A stretch of 64,000 bases of DNA from an uncultured Caldisericota bacterium (lineage in GTDB: Bacteria > Caldisericota > Caldisericia > Cryosericales > Cryosericaceae). Under the pieces are notes generated by a model. It worked only from the letters and a program-made list of their open reading frames with translations. It was not told the DNA's origin and did no database searches. Positions 16,235 through 25,008 of the stretch are shown in pieces (positions within the stretch are counted from its first letter, which is position 1; the number at the start of each line of letters is the position of its first letter). The stretch lies in NCBI GenBank assembly GCA_903871855.1, contig CAIQIK010000042.1, positions 1-64,000 of the forward strand, read 5' to 3'. The translations under genes and the position numbers were made by a program.

Positions 16235-18715
16235 ATGAACGAAGAACTGGCAGTCCATATCGCGGCGTTCACCGCTGCAATCGAGGACGAAGTCGCCGCT
16301 GAGAAGGCCTCCGAGTGGACGCATCGTCATGCCCTCGTCGACGGGACACTGGTGTCGGACAGCGGTGACGAAAACTTTTTGTATTTCTTCAGCACCCAGT
16401 ACGAGGTCAACCTGCCCGAGGAATCCATGATCCAGCTCGAGGTGGACGGCCGGGTGGTGCAGGGAGTCTACGCGGGCGGAGACCGGGATCTGGTCTCGAT
16501 TGCTTCCAGCGAGTTCCTGGGGGCCCAGGTGCGCGCCGCCACCATGATCGCTACGCCATGGGACCTGCTGCTGAAGCTGCAAGAAAGGTTGAACGCGCTA
16601 GGGGGCGAGGACGATTGCGGCCGGGCTCTTGCGTTGTTGAGCCCTCCTGCCCTCGGGGACAGTCTGCCCGAGCTGAACGGCGCCTTTGTGGACAATCGAT
16701 GGCTGGACCCATCGCAGCGAGACGCACTGCAGAAGGTCGCTGAGCATGACGTCAGCTTCATCTGGGGTCCTCCGGGCACCGGCAAGACGCGGACCGCCGC
16801 CTATCTTGTACGCGAGCTCATCGAACGCCACAAGAGTGTCTTGTTGCTGGCGCACAGCAATGCGGCTGTCGACGTCGCGGCGCTGGCCGTTGTGAACGCT
16901 TGCCGGGGGACACCGTATCTTTCCTGCGGCGCAATGATCCGCTATGGCATCATCATGAAGCGTGACCTCCTCGTCGAGTCCGACATCAACCCACTCAACA
17001 TCCTCGCCCGACGCAACGTTGACGCTGAGCGCTTTGTGGGACTTCAGTCCCGGCGCCGTGACCTGCTGGAACACGCGAAACGGGAGGAGCTGTTCGACAC
17101 CGCCGAGTTCGAGATGGTCAGGGGCGACATGGGCAGACTGCGTCACCGTGTCGACAAGGAACTCAAGAAGCTGGTTGCCGAGACGCAGGTCGTCGCGACG
17201 ACGCTGACGAAACTCGCCCTGTCGGACGAACTGATGAAACGCTCGTTCGACGTCGTCATCATCGACGAGGCGAGCATGTCGCTCGTCCCGTATGACGTGC
17301 TGGCTGCCTCGAGGGCACAGGGAAAGATCGTCTTCGCGGGCGACTTCATGCAGCTGCCACCGATTGCCTCCGGAACGACGGTCGCCGTCCGCGAGTGGCT
17401 GCAGCGCGACATCTACCAGGTGCGGGGCATCACGAAGGCGGTACGCGCGGGTCAGGACGTGCCTGACATGGCTATGCTGCGCACCCAATACCGCATGCAC
17501 CCGTCCATTCGTTCGGCCGTGAGCCGGCTGTTCTACCAGGACCGGCTGGACGACGGTGAGCGGATCATTGTCCGTACCAGCTCGATTGCGCGCCTTGCTC
17601 CATTCGAGGGGCAGGCCATGGCCGCAGTGGACACGTCTCTGCTGCAGACACGATGCTACCGCGAGGTCAAGGGGTACTCCCGCCTCAATCTGGTGGAGGC
17701 GGTCACGGTGATGACGATCGCCGCCGGCATGCTCTCCCGCTACCCGGACATCAGCATCGGAGTCGTGTCTCCCTATGCCGTCCAGGCACGACTGCTGGGG
17801 ACCATGGCGCGCGAACTGGCACTGGACCGGGAACGGTTGACGATCTCGACGGTCCACCGCTACCAGGGTTCTGAGGTGGACGTCGTCATCTTCTCGCTGA
17901 CCGATGGCGAACCGCAGTGGTCCATGTCGACACTGACACGGGGCAATCTCGAGGACTGGGATGTCGACCCGGCGCCTCGCTTGCTGAACGTCGCGCTCAG
18001 CCGTGCGCGGGGCAAGTTCATCCTGGTAGGTGACCTCGATTTCGTGCACGACCGTGGGGCGCAGGATTCGGTCCTGAGACACATCGTCAGCATCATCGAG
18101 CAGGAGGGAGCGGTGCGGCGCATCGACCCGAGGGCTCTCAGTGAACTCCGAGAGTGGCTGCCGAACCGTGTCGTGGGCGGTCAGCGCATCGTCGTGGGCG
18201 AACGCGCCCGTCATCAGGGCTGGCTGCTCGAACAGGCGCGTGCTGCACGTCACACCGTAACTGTGGGTGTGCCGCAAGGCGCCCGCGTCTCACCTCTCAT
18301 GGCACGTCTGCTGGCCTCGGTGTCCCCGGACTGCCGCCTGCACTACGCCGACCATGACGGCCTGCGCGCGGCTGCGGGGCACTTCGGCGCGTCCGAGTCA
18401 TATCCCTGTGAGGGCGTCCTCGAAAGCTTCGTCCAAATCGGTTCCCATCCGCTGCTGCTGGAGGGGACACTGGAACGTGGCGCGCGCCCGGCGTACCTGG
18501 CACTCGACCTGCCTGCGACCAACTGGTTCTTCCTCAAGAACGCGGGGTTTGTGCCCGAGTCCCTGCTTGGGCGCAACCCGGAGTCCGCAAAGGGCAAGGT
18601 TCGCAGGCGTCGCGGACTTGGAGACGACGTGACAGCACAGGACACTGCATCTACATCCGCACCACATCGCAGTGTATCGCCCTCGCAACCAGAAGAGCCG
18701 CCGCTTCCTCTCTAG
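16235..18715 (+). CDS. Superfamily 1 DNA/RNA helicase (Upf1/SMUBP2-like) with extra C-terminal domain
   Basis: Helicase of 826 residues. Walker A GPPGTGKT lies at about residues 178-185, Walker B VVIIDEAS at about 340-347, followed by FAGDFMQLPP (motif III). Further motifs are LRTQYRMHPSI (motif IV), STVHRYQGSEVDVVIFSL (motif V) and NVALSRARGKFILVGD (motif VI). These are typical of the Upf1-like SF1B branch. The N-terminal 160 residues look like a small beta domain. After residue 640 there is a C-terminal domain of about 190 residues with VTVGVPQGARVSPLMARLL, weakly reminiscent of a degenerate phospholipase D-like fold. The start at 16235 follows ACAGGAG with good spacing; an ATG 15 bases upstream has none. 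Role in nucleic-acid repair or surveillance is inferred. Confidence 0.9.
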   Translation: MNEELAVHIAAFTAAIEDEVAAEKASEWTHRHALVDGTLVSDSGDENFLYFFSTQYEVNLPEESMIQLEVDGRVVQGVYAGGDRDLVSIASSEFLGAQVRAATMIATPWDLLLKLQERLNALGGEDDCGRALALLSPPALGDSLPELNGAFVDNRWLDPSQRDALQKVAEHDVSFIWGPPGTGKTRTAAYLVRELIERHKSVLLLAHSNAAVDVAALAVVNACRGTPYLSCGAMIRYGIIMKRDLLVESDINPLNILARRNVDAERFVGLQSRRRDLLEHAKREELFDTAEFEMVRGDMGRLRHRVDKELKKLVAETQVVATTLTKLALSDELMKRSFDVVIIDEASMSLVPYDVLAASRAQGKIVFAGDFMQLPPIASGTTVAVREWLQRDIYQVRGITKAVRAGQDVPDMAMLRTQYRMHPSIRSAVSRLFYQDRLDDGERIIVRTSSIARLAPFEGQAMAAVDTSLLQTRCYREVKGYSRLNLVEAVTVMTIAAGMLSRYPDISIGVVSPYAVQARLLGTMARELALDRERLTISTVHRYQGSEVDVVIFSLTDGEPQWSMSTLTRGNLEDWDVDPAPRLLNVALSRARGKFILVGDLDFVHDRGAQDSVLRHIVSIIEQEGAVRRIDPRALSELREWLPNRVVGGQRIVVGERARHQGWLLEQARAARHTVTVGVPQGARVSPLMARLLASVSPDCRLHYADHDGLRAAAGHFGASESYPCEGVLESFVQIGSHPLLLEGTLERGARPAYLALDLPATNWFFLKNAGFVPESLLGRNPESAKGKVRRRRGLGDDVTAQDTASTSAPHRSVSPSQPEEPPLPL

Positions 18716-18728
18716 CCTATGGTAGCCT

Positions 18729-18911
18729 ATGGGGTCAAGCGTTACCATTTGCAGTGTTGACTTTCGTCGCAAGAGTCAGACACTTGCCCCATCAGCTTGC
18801 TGAGCTGTGTTTCTTCTTGACGGTCCTCGAACGGATTCCCGAGTGAGTTCTGGCTGTTTCAGGAACATCCAGCAATGGTAACACTTTCCCGATGGTAACG
18901 CTTGACCCCAT
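18729..18911. mobile_element. MITE-like element with perfect 20-bp inverted ends
   Basis: ATGGGGTCAAGCGTTACCAT at 18729-18748 is repeated exactly in inverted orientation at 18892-18911. The 183-bp interior has no coding capacity, and a partial third copy (AATGGTAACA) lies just inside the right end. Structure suggests a non-autonomous transposable element or a RAYT/REP-type relic. It fills most of the 324-bp gap between the helicase and the PII-like gene. Confidence 0.7.
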
Positions 18912-19039
18912 GGGGCGAGGTCGCGCTCGCCGAAGACTGATGAAAAGGGCCGCACAGACCTTGTCCTCAGTGCAGCAGTTGACAGGCGACAGTCCTCCGC
19001 CACACTAATATTGAAAATGTATGTTTCCCGGAGGCGCCG

Positions 19040-19405
19040 ATGTTCCTGCTGGTTGCTGTGCTGAACAGTGATGCACATGTGCGCAAGGTACTGGAGGGAT
19101 TTACTGCCATTGATGTCGGTGGCGCAACGGTCATCGACAGCCGAGGCATGGGTCAGATGCTTGCGGCCGACATTCCGATCGTGGCCAGCATCGCTCGCCT
19201 GCTGGGCGGTTCGCCGGTGCAGGAGAGCAGTAGAACGATCTTCTCGGTCATCAGCAACACAGAAGCCCTGGAGCGCGCCAAGAAGATCGTGCTGGGCGCA
19301 GTCGGGGACATGTCCCAGAAGGGCGTCGGCATCATGTTCGTGGTTCCTGTCTCCGAGGCATTCGGACTGATCGAGCCGAAACCGCTGTCCCCGGATATCC
19401 CTTAA
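19040..19405 (+). CDS. PII-like signalling protein
   Basis: Small cytoplasmic protein of 121 residues resembling PII-superfamily trimers. The alternating strands and helices MFLLVAVLNSDAHVRKVLEGFTAIDVGGATVIDSRGMG correspond to beta-1, alpha-1 and the start of the T-loop region. FSVISNTEALERAKKIVLGAVGDMSQKGVGIMFVVPVSEAFG matches the second beta-alpha-beta unit. The uridylylated Tyr of GlnB is not evident, so it is a PII-like protein rather than a classical GlnB/GlnK. No amtB is adjacent. The start follows CCCGGAGGCGCCG. The ligand is unknown, and the role as an allosteric sensor is by family only. Confidence 0.72.
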   Translation: MFLLVAVLNSDAHVRKVLEGFTAIDVGGATVIDSRGMGQMLAADIPIVASIARLLGGSPVQESSRTIFSVISNTEALERAKKIVLGAVGDMSQKGVGIMFVVPVSEAFGLIEPKPLSPDIP

Positions 19406-19411
19406 CCAGAC

Positions 19412-19433
19412 GTCGATTCCGGCCGGAATCGAC
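19412..19433. terminator. Hairpin between convergent genes
   Basis: GTCGATTCC / GGAATCGAC around GGCC forms a perfect stem between the PII-like gene and the opposite-strand unknown gene. There is no T-tract on either side, but the position fits a shared terminator. Confidence 0.55.
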
Positions 19434-19435
19434 TG

Positions 19436-20407
19436 CTAACCGGTCGGACGGATGCCAATGGTCTGTCGCAGAGGCTCGAACTGGGGCGGATCCATGAAGT
19501 TGCGGGTGGCCTGAGTGAGGGATGGTGTTTCTTCGAAGTCGACCCGCGTCTGGAGGACGACGTCGAGAATGCGCGAACGCAGGAGGTGACAAGCCTCTTC
19601 GACGCGCTTTCGTTCCTTTTCCCCGCCCTCTGCGCAGAACACCTCTATCTCGAGCCGCTCCACGAATTCGACGACTGGATCGCCTGCTGACGCTGATTCG
19701 TCAGCAGCCTGGATGAGTGTCGCCAACGGGATGACGTGGTCAACGAGGACGTAGTAGCCGAGCTGAAGGAGCCCCGCTACCGTCAGCCGTGGCCGTATGT
19801 CCGCAAACCTGTCTCCGTAGCTGGTTGCCAACTCACGCTCGTAACGAGTGATATTGGCGGCCATCAGGTCGACAGCCTGCTGAGCTGTCATGGCCTGCTC
19901 ATCGGTCGAACCGGCTGCCCCCTCTTCCTGAAGATCGGTATCAGGAGCCGTACATTCGAGCACGGAGCCTGTGCGTTCGCGGTACAGATCGATGAGCGTC
20001 CGCAGGACGGTGTGCGCGAAGAACCCATTCTCGTCGACGAGATGGCTGGCAGCAGTCCCGGATGCCGCCGAACGTCTGGTCACTTCGACATCGACCGCCT
20101 TCCGATCCAGGCCATCCTGTGACGAGAACCAGAGGGCCACATCCGGATAGGCTGCGAGAAACCAGGTCGGGAAGCCGGTGGGATGTTGCGTCGACAATGC
20201 CATCTTGGCTGCCGACGGGCTCGGCTGGACTCCACTCTCCTCGGCAGCCCCTTCCATCAGCGCAGCAACGTTGGCCAGATAGACAGAGGGAGCAATGCTG
20301 TCGGGCATGAAGAACTCGCGGGCGTAGTGCTCAAACTGCTCAGCCTGCTGGTCCCCCTGCGGCAGACCTGTGATACTGTTTTCCCAGATGCGTGTGTTGG
20401 TATTCAT
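19436..20407 (-). CDS. Hypothetical protein
   Basis: Not recognised. The protein has 323 residues, is acidic and soluble, with no signal peptide or membrane segment. It appears mostly helical: a helix-rich N-terminal part with YLANVAALMEGAAEESGVQ, a central acidic low-complexity segment (DTDLQEEGAAGSTDEQAMTAQ) and a C-terminal helical region with LLQLGYYVLVDHVIPLATLIQAADES. The start at 20407 follows GGGAGGCCTGTC; a further 10 codons upstream lack that support. Its neighbours give no hint, as a PII-like gene converges on it and a large gene-free stretch lies upstream. Confidence 0.7.
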   Translation of the reverse strand: MNTNTRIWENSITGLPQGDQQAEQFEHYAREFFMPDSIAPSVYLANVAALMEGAAEESGVQPSPSAAKMALSTQHPTGFPTWFLAAYPDVALWFSSQDGLDRKAVDVEVTRRSAASGTAASHLVDENGFFAHTVLRTLIDLYRERTGSVLECTAPDTDLQEEGAAGSTDEQAMTAQQAVDLMAANITRYERELATSYGDRFADIRPRLTVAGLLQLGYYVLVDHVIPLATLIQAADESASAGDPVVEFVERLEIEVFCAEGGEKERKRVEEACHLLRSRILDVVLQTRVDFEETPSLTQATRNFMDPPQFEPLRQTIGIRPTG

Positions 20408-21537
20408 GACAGGCCTCCCAGTGGACGAGCACGGCAATGCGCTTCATGACTGCAAGTTCATGCTACCGTCCCTATGCCGGTTTGTCAATCGTGTCCGTCG
20501 TGGGTTCGCGCGGTCTCGTTTCTATTGTTCCCACAAAGAGCGGGGACCCCACATCCTTCTAAAGTCGACTGTGTAGATGCACGGGAGTGGCGGGCCGGCT
20601 CCTGACCCCCGTCAAACTACCCCAAAGAGAGAAGGCGAAAGCGAGATCGTAAGGTCGGACTTCGTCCTCCGGCGATGACAGGGAGAGGAAGAAGCAAGAG
20701 CGAGACTGCCACGCTCCTTATGGTCGGTCGAAGTGACAGCAGAGTAATGGATGGCCTGCTCTCGTATAGGCTAATAGTAACAGGAGCAAGGTTTCAGATT
20801 CACCTTCGTGAATCTTTCGTCAAATAAATCATCTCCTATTGATACAGTCTCTGCTCCATCACTCGAATTGACATGTGAGAGAACATTAATTTCGTAGTGA
20901 TCCCCAATGACGTAAGTTGGAAGATCGTTACTCTTTCAGCAGGTGTCAAAGTCATGGAGAGCAACAAACTTGTTGAGAGGAGTGCAAATCATGGAGGTGC
21001 AAGAGCCTCATGTTCTTTCTCCTGTCATCAATCTTAGTATCGGACACGAGTAACGCGTATGACATATTGACAATGAAAGAGTGTCTGCTACAGTTGTTGC
21101 AGGAGCAAAGGGAAGGCTGTGATGTTTGGCGCGAAAACGGTTGCCTGCGCCGAATGGAGCCAATGGCAAGACCGGTCCTCTTGAGATCAAGACTCAGGAG
21201 GTAGGAACGAAAAAGGTAGTGCATAGGATATCTAACCTCCTTGGTGGCGCGTGCCTTGGTGACGACACTCGTGGTTACTCCGGGATACCGGCGACCGGGC
21301 GGATCACCGCTTGGTCAGATCGGGACACATCTTCTACATCATCAACCCAAACAGTCTCTCCGTACGGGGGAGTCCATCCCACTCCAATTGCCCAGCGTCT
21401 GCGGCAAGCCCTTCATGGCTGGGGACATGGGATCGTCATCTGCACGTTCCGTTTATGCTGAAGTCCGAGTGGGCTGAGGCGCAGGCACGTCGCCAACATC
21501 CTCGATGCTGGCGGCACATCCTAAAGGAAAGGGATAC
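20408..21537. other. 1.1-kb region without a gene, including a long leader for the LRR protein
   Basis: No credible gene is seen on either strand. Around 20640-20700 there is a short palindromic patch (GTCGGACTTCGTCC, then GCGATGACAG) resembling another repeat family, in a single copy here. From 21095 to 21537 the sequence would be the untranslated leader of the leucine-rich-repeat gene if the promoter at 21067 is used. No known riboswitch class was matched by eye. Confidence 0.5.
21067..21094 (+). promoter_or_regulatory. Promoter with TTGACA and TACAGT
   Basis: TTGACA, 16-base spacer, TACAGT. The spacer ends AGAGTGTCTGC, which is repeated in the same position in the promoter candidate at 37008-37035 before the subtilase gene. 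It lies 444 bases before the LRR protein start. Confidence 0.5.
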
Positions 21538-24500
21538 ATGAGAAAGGTTTTGCCGGTTTTCGTCGCAGTGTGTCTCGTCGTTGCCCTGTGCACCGGTGTC
21601 TTTGTTACTGTACCCGAGGCAAGAGCGGACACTGACGGGGATTATACCTATACCGTCTCTGGCGGTAACGCCACGATTACTGCCTATACAAACGTAACTG
21701 CAACGACTGTGACCATTCCTGGCACGCTGGGTGGGTATCCAGTGACCAGTATCGGCAGTTTCGCGTTCGGTGGTCAATCCGCACTGACAAGTGTGACCAT
21801 CCCCGACAGCGTGACCAGTATCGGCTTTTATGCGTTCCATGAGTGCAGCGCACTGACAAGTGTGACCATCCCCGACAGCGTGACTAGTATCAGCGAATAT
21901 GCGTTCCAGGGTTGTACGGGGCTCGCCAGCGTTACCATCGGGAGCGGCGTGACCAGTATCAGCTATAATGCATTCCAGAGTTGTACCGCACTGACCCAAT
22001 TCATTGTAGATGCGAGTAACTTGTCATATTCGTCAAGCGCAACGGGCGTGCTGTTTAGCAAGAATGGGACGTCTCTTATCCTGTACCCTCCTGGCAAATC
22101 GGGAGGTTATGTGATCCCCGACAGCGTGACAAGTCTTGGCAATTGGGCATTCTATTATTGTACGGGGCTCGCCAGCGTTACCATCGGCAGCGGCGTGACC
22201 AGTATTGGCGATGCTGCGTTTCTGGGTTGTACGGGACTGACCCAATTCATTGTAGATGCGAGTAACTTGTCATATTCGTCAAGCGCAACGGGCGTGCTGT
22301 TTAGCAAGAATGGGACGTCTCTTATCCTGTATCCTCCTGGCAAATCGGGAGGTTATGTGATCCCCGACAGCGTGACCAATATCGGCGGTTGTGCGTTCCG
22401 GTGTTGCACCGGACTGACCAGCGTAACCATCGGCAGCGGCGTGACCAGTATCAGCTATAATGCTTTCCAGAGTTGTACCGCACTGACCACTGTGACCATC
22501 CCCGACAGCGTGACCAGTATTGGCAGTAGCGCGTTCCAGAGTTGCACCGGACTGACCAGCGTTACCATCGGGAGCGGCGTGACCAGTATCGGCTATTTTG
22601 CGTTTACGGGTTGTGGGGGACTAACCAGCGTGATCATCCCCAACAGCGTGACCAGTATTGGCGGTTATGCGGTCTCTTATTGTTGGGGATTGACCAGCGT
22701 TACCATCGGCAGCGGCGTGACCAGTATTGGCGATGGTGCGTTCCAGGCTTGTGGCGGACTGACCAGCGTGATCATCCCCAACAGCGTGACCAGTCTTGGC
22801 GGTTGGGCTTTCTCTGATTGTTGGGGACTGACCAGCGTGACCATCGGGAGCGGCGTGACCAGTGTCGGCGGTGCTGCGTTCTCTGGTTGTGTGGGACTGA
22901 CCGCAGCACACTTCTTGGGCAACGCACCCACAATGGGTACTACTGTGTTTGCATCTTGTGGGGTCGGATTTACGTTTACGGTCCTCTATGATAATAGCAC
23001 CAGTGGTTGGACCAACCCGTGGTATACATATCCAACTGCTGCCTTCGCCTCTTATATCACTTCGTCTGCCGGCCCTGGCGGGAGCATCTCCCCGTCCTCG
23101 GAAGTCATGGTGCTGCTCAATCACGATCAGACCTTCACCATCTCCCCTGACACCAGCTACCACGTGGCAGACGTCCTCGTGGACGGCAACTCAGTGGGTG
23201 CAGTGACCTCGTATACCTTCACGAACGTGACGGCGGCCCATACCATCACGGCGTCCTTTGCCATCAACACGCACACCCTGACGGTGAACACGGTCGGTGT
23301 TGGAACCGTAGGGAAGAGTCCCGATCAGGCGTTGTATGACTACGGCACGGTCGTCACGCTGACCGCCGCCCCCACCCCCGGCTACCATTTTCTGAGCTGG
23401 TGCGGTGCCACGCCTGACAGCGTCGATCCTCTGAAAGCTACCGTCACCATGGAGAGCGACACGACCGTCACCGCCACCTTCACGACCACCATCGACACCT
23501 TTCCGATCACGGCATTGGCTGGTGTCAACGGCACCATTACTCCATCTGGCTCCGTGCTCGTGACCTACGGCGCCTCGCAGTCCTTCACCATCACTCCTGA
23601 CCTGAACTACATGATTGACACGCTCACCGTCGATGGTGTCATCGTCAGCAATGCGACCAACCAGCTGGGGTGGACTGTGACCCTCACGAACGTCATGAGC
23701 AGCCACACGATCACGGTGACATTCAAGTCCGTTCCCGACGTGGTGCCCCCTACCATCGCTCTGCCCGACTTCGGTACCATCACTGGTGTGAGTGGTTACT
23801 CGGGAGGGTCAGTTCAGATCTTCACCGTGAGTACCTCTCCGTTCAACTTGGAGTTCACGGTAGACGACAACAGCGGGTCCGCGAAGTGGACCATCAAGGT
23901 CAACGGGGTCGTCGTCATCGATCCAGTGGGCATCGGCCTCATGACCTACCCCTTGCCCCTGGTGGAAGGTCGCAATGACGTCGAGATCTCAGCAAGGGAT
24001 GCTACAGGTAACTCCACGTCCAAGGAACTGATCATCTTCCTGGACAGCATGAATCCCGTGCTGACCATCGCTCCCGCACTTCCTGTTTCCGTCACGAACT
24101 CCGAGCTGACCATCACCGGCAGTGTCGTAGATACGGGCTCGGGCCTGAAGCACTTCACCATCAACGGGACGGAAGTGATACCATTCCTGGATGGTTCCTT
24201 CAGCGAGAAGCTCCTGCTCACCAAGGGAGCCAACAGCATCATCCTCACAGCCGAGGACAGGGTCGGTCACCAAGTCACGACCACTTACACAGTGACCTAC
24301 GCAGCGGCAGTACCAACGTTCCTCCCAGCCATGACCGTTACCCTCACCATCGGCAAAACCGCAATGGATGTCAACGGCATGCCAGTTACCCTCGATGCTG
24401 CACCCGTCATCCAGAACAACCGTACCCTCCTTCCCATCCGTGCTCTCATCGAAACTCTGGGAGGTACGGTGGTCTGGGATGCTACGACTCGAACGGCAAC

Positions 24501-24720
24501 AGTGACTCTTAAGAGTCGCACTGTGTCAGTGACGATCGGCAACCCCATGGGACTCGTAAACGGCAAGAAGGTTGCCATTGATCCCGCCAACCCTAAGGTG
24601 GTGCCTCTCATCCTCAACAGCAGGACCTTCCTTCCTCTCCGGTTCATTGCCGAGAACCTGGGTCTCGACCTTGCCTGGGATGCACTGACCCGCACCATTT
24701 CCTTCACCTACTGGCCGTAA
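21538..24720 (+). CDS. Secreted leucine-rich-repeat (BspA-like) protein with C-terminal stalk domain
   Basis: Surface protein of 1060 residues. A signal peptide (MRKVLPVFVAVCLVVALCTG, cleavage near ARA at about 30) is followed by about 14 LRR_5/BspA units of the pattern SVTIPDSVTSIGxxAFxxCxGL to residue ~470. Two InlB/Listeria-Bacteroides-type repeats (HTLTVNTVGVGTVGKSP) span about 500-730. Two immunoglobulin-like domains (WTIKVNGVVVIDPVG, FLDGSFSEKLLLTKGAN) span about 735-925. The end is a copper-amine-oxidase-N-like stalk domain (NGMPVTLDAAPVIQNNRTLLPIRALIE) closing with TISFTYWP. The ATG was placed after AAAGGAAAGGGATAC. BspA relatives bind host or matrix surfaces; the ligand here is unknown. 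The domain order resembles the proteins at 35127 and 37219. Confidence 0.92.
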   Translation: MRKVLPVFVAVCLVVALCTGVFVTVPEARADTDGDYTYTVSGGNATITAYTNVTATTVTIPGTLGGYPVTSIGSFAFGGQSALTSVTIPDSVTSIGFYAFHECSALTSVTIPDSVTSISEYAFQGCTGLASVTIGSGVTSISYNAFQSCTALTQFIVDASNLSYSSSATGVLFSKNGTSLILYPPGKSGGYVIPDSVTSLGNWAFYYCTGLASVTIGSGVTSIGDAAFLGCTGLTQFIVDASNLSYSSSATGVLFSKNGTSLILYPPGKSGGYVIPDSVTNIGGCAFRCCTGLTSVTIGSGVTSISYNAFQSCTALTTVTIPDSVTSIGSSAFQSCTGLTSVTIGSGVTSIGYFAFTGCGGLTSVIIPNSVTSIGGYAVSYCWGLTSVTIGSGVTSIGDGAFQACGGLTSVIIPNSVTSLGGWAFSDCWGLTSVTIGSGVTSVGGAAFSGCVGLTAAHFLGNAPTMGTTVFASCGVGFTFTVLYDNSTSGWTNPWYTYPTAAFASYITSSAGPGGSISPSSEVMVLLNHDQTFTISPDTSYHVADVLVDGNSVGAVTSYTFTNVTAAHTITASFAINTHTLTVNTVGVGTVGKSPDQALYDYGTVVTLTAAPTPGYHFLSWCGATPDSVDPLKATVTMESDTTVTATFTTTIDTFPITALAGVNGTITPSGSVLVTYGASQSFTITPDLNYMIDTLTVDGVIVSNATNQLGWTVTLTNVMSSHTITVTFKSVPDVVPPTIALPDFGTITGVSGYSGGSVQIFTVSTSPFNLEFTVDDNSGSAKWTIKVNGVVVIDPVGIGLMTYPLPLVEGRNDVEISARDATGNSTSKELIIFLDSMNPVLTIAPALPVSVTNSELTITGSVVDTGSGLKHFTINGTEVIPFLDGSFSEKLLLTKGANSIILTAEDRVGHQVTTTYTVTYAAAVPTFLPAMTVTLTIGKTAMDVNGMPVTLDAAPVIQNNRTLLPIRALIETLGGTVVWDATTRTATVTLKSRTVSVTIGNPMGLVNGKKVAIDPANPKVVPLILNSRTFLPLRFIAENLGLDLAWDALTRTISFTYWP
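21992..22130 (+). repeat. 139-bp direct repeat inside the LRR gene, copy 1
   Basis: Identical to 22238-22376 except for one base (TACC versus TATC). It encodes an irregular insert beginning TQFIVDASNLSYSSSATG and ending in the next LRR strand. Near identity points to recent duplication or gene conversion. Confidence 0.9.
22238..22376 (+). repeat. 139-bp direct repeat inside the LRR gene, copy 2
   Basis: Second copy of the insert found at 21992-22130. The 246-bp offset is a whole number of codons (82), so recombination between the copies would remove 82 residues without a frameshift. Confidence 0.9.
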
Positions 24721-24742
24721 CACCAAGATCAGTACCATCGGC

Positions 24743-24783
24743 ACTGTCTCCACCCCCGGCAACTCGCCGGGGGCGGAGACAGT
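24743..24783. terminator. Very strong hairpin after the LRR gene
   Basis: ACTGTCTCCACCCCCGGC / GCCGGGGGCGGAGACAGT around AACTC, an 18-bp stem. It lies just downstream of the LRR gene stop and before the convergent psuK gene. No long T-run follows, but the stem strength supports termination in both directions. Confidence 0.75.
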
Positions 24784-25008
24784 TCAGGATAGAAGTCCAT
24801 TTCTGAAACAAGTCTGCATCGGACGTGTAATTGCGGCTGTCTGGGGTGGCTCCCGGAGAACATGCGTACGCTGCGCAGCCTGAAGGACGTTTCAACGCGC
24901 GAAAGGGAGAATTGGGTCGTGGAACAGTGCGGACAAAGACTGGCTGGGCTGGCACCGGGGATCGTTTTGAGCCGGTACCCTGCTGCGGAAGGACCTGCGG
25001 GCACTGGG

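Noticed and set aside
16598-18277. Long open frame on the minus strand opposite the helicase (about 560 codons)
   Set aside because: It mirrors the codon pattern of the helicase, has an Arg/His-rich composition typical of antisense frames in GC-rich genes, no ribosome site and no family features.
21780-22900. Regular repeats of about 69 bp that could be mistaken for a DNA repeat array
   Set aside because: They are in-frame leucine-rich-repeat codons of one secreted protein.
24300-24720. Copper amine oxidase enzyme function suggested by the domain name
   Set aside because: Only the N-terminal stalk-like domain is present. There is no catalytic domain, topaquinone site or copper ligands, so this is a structural module.
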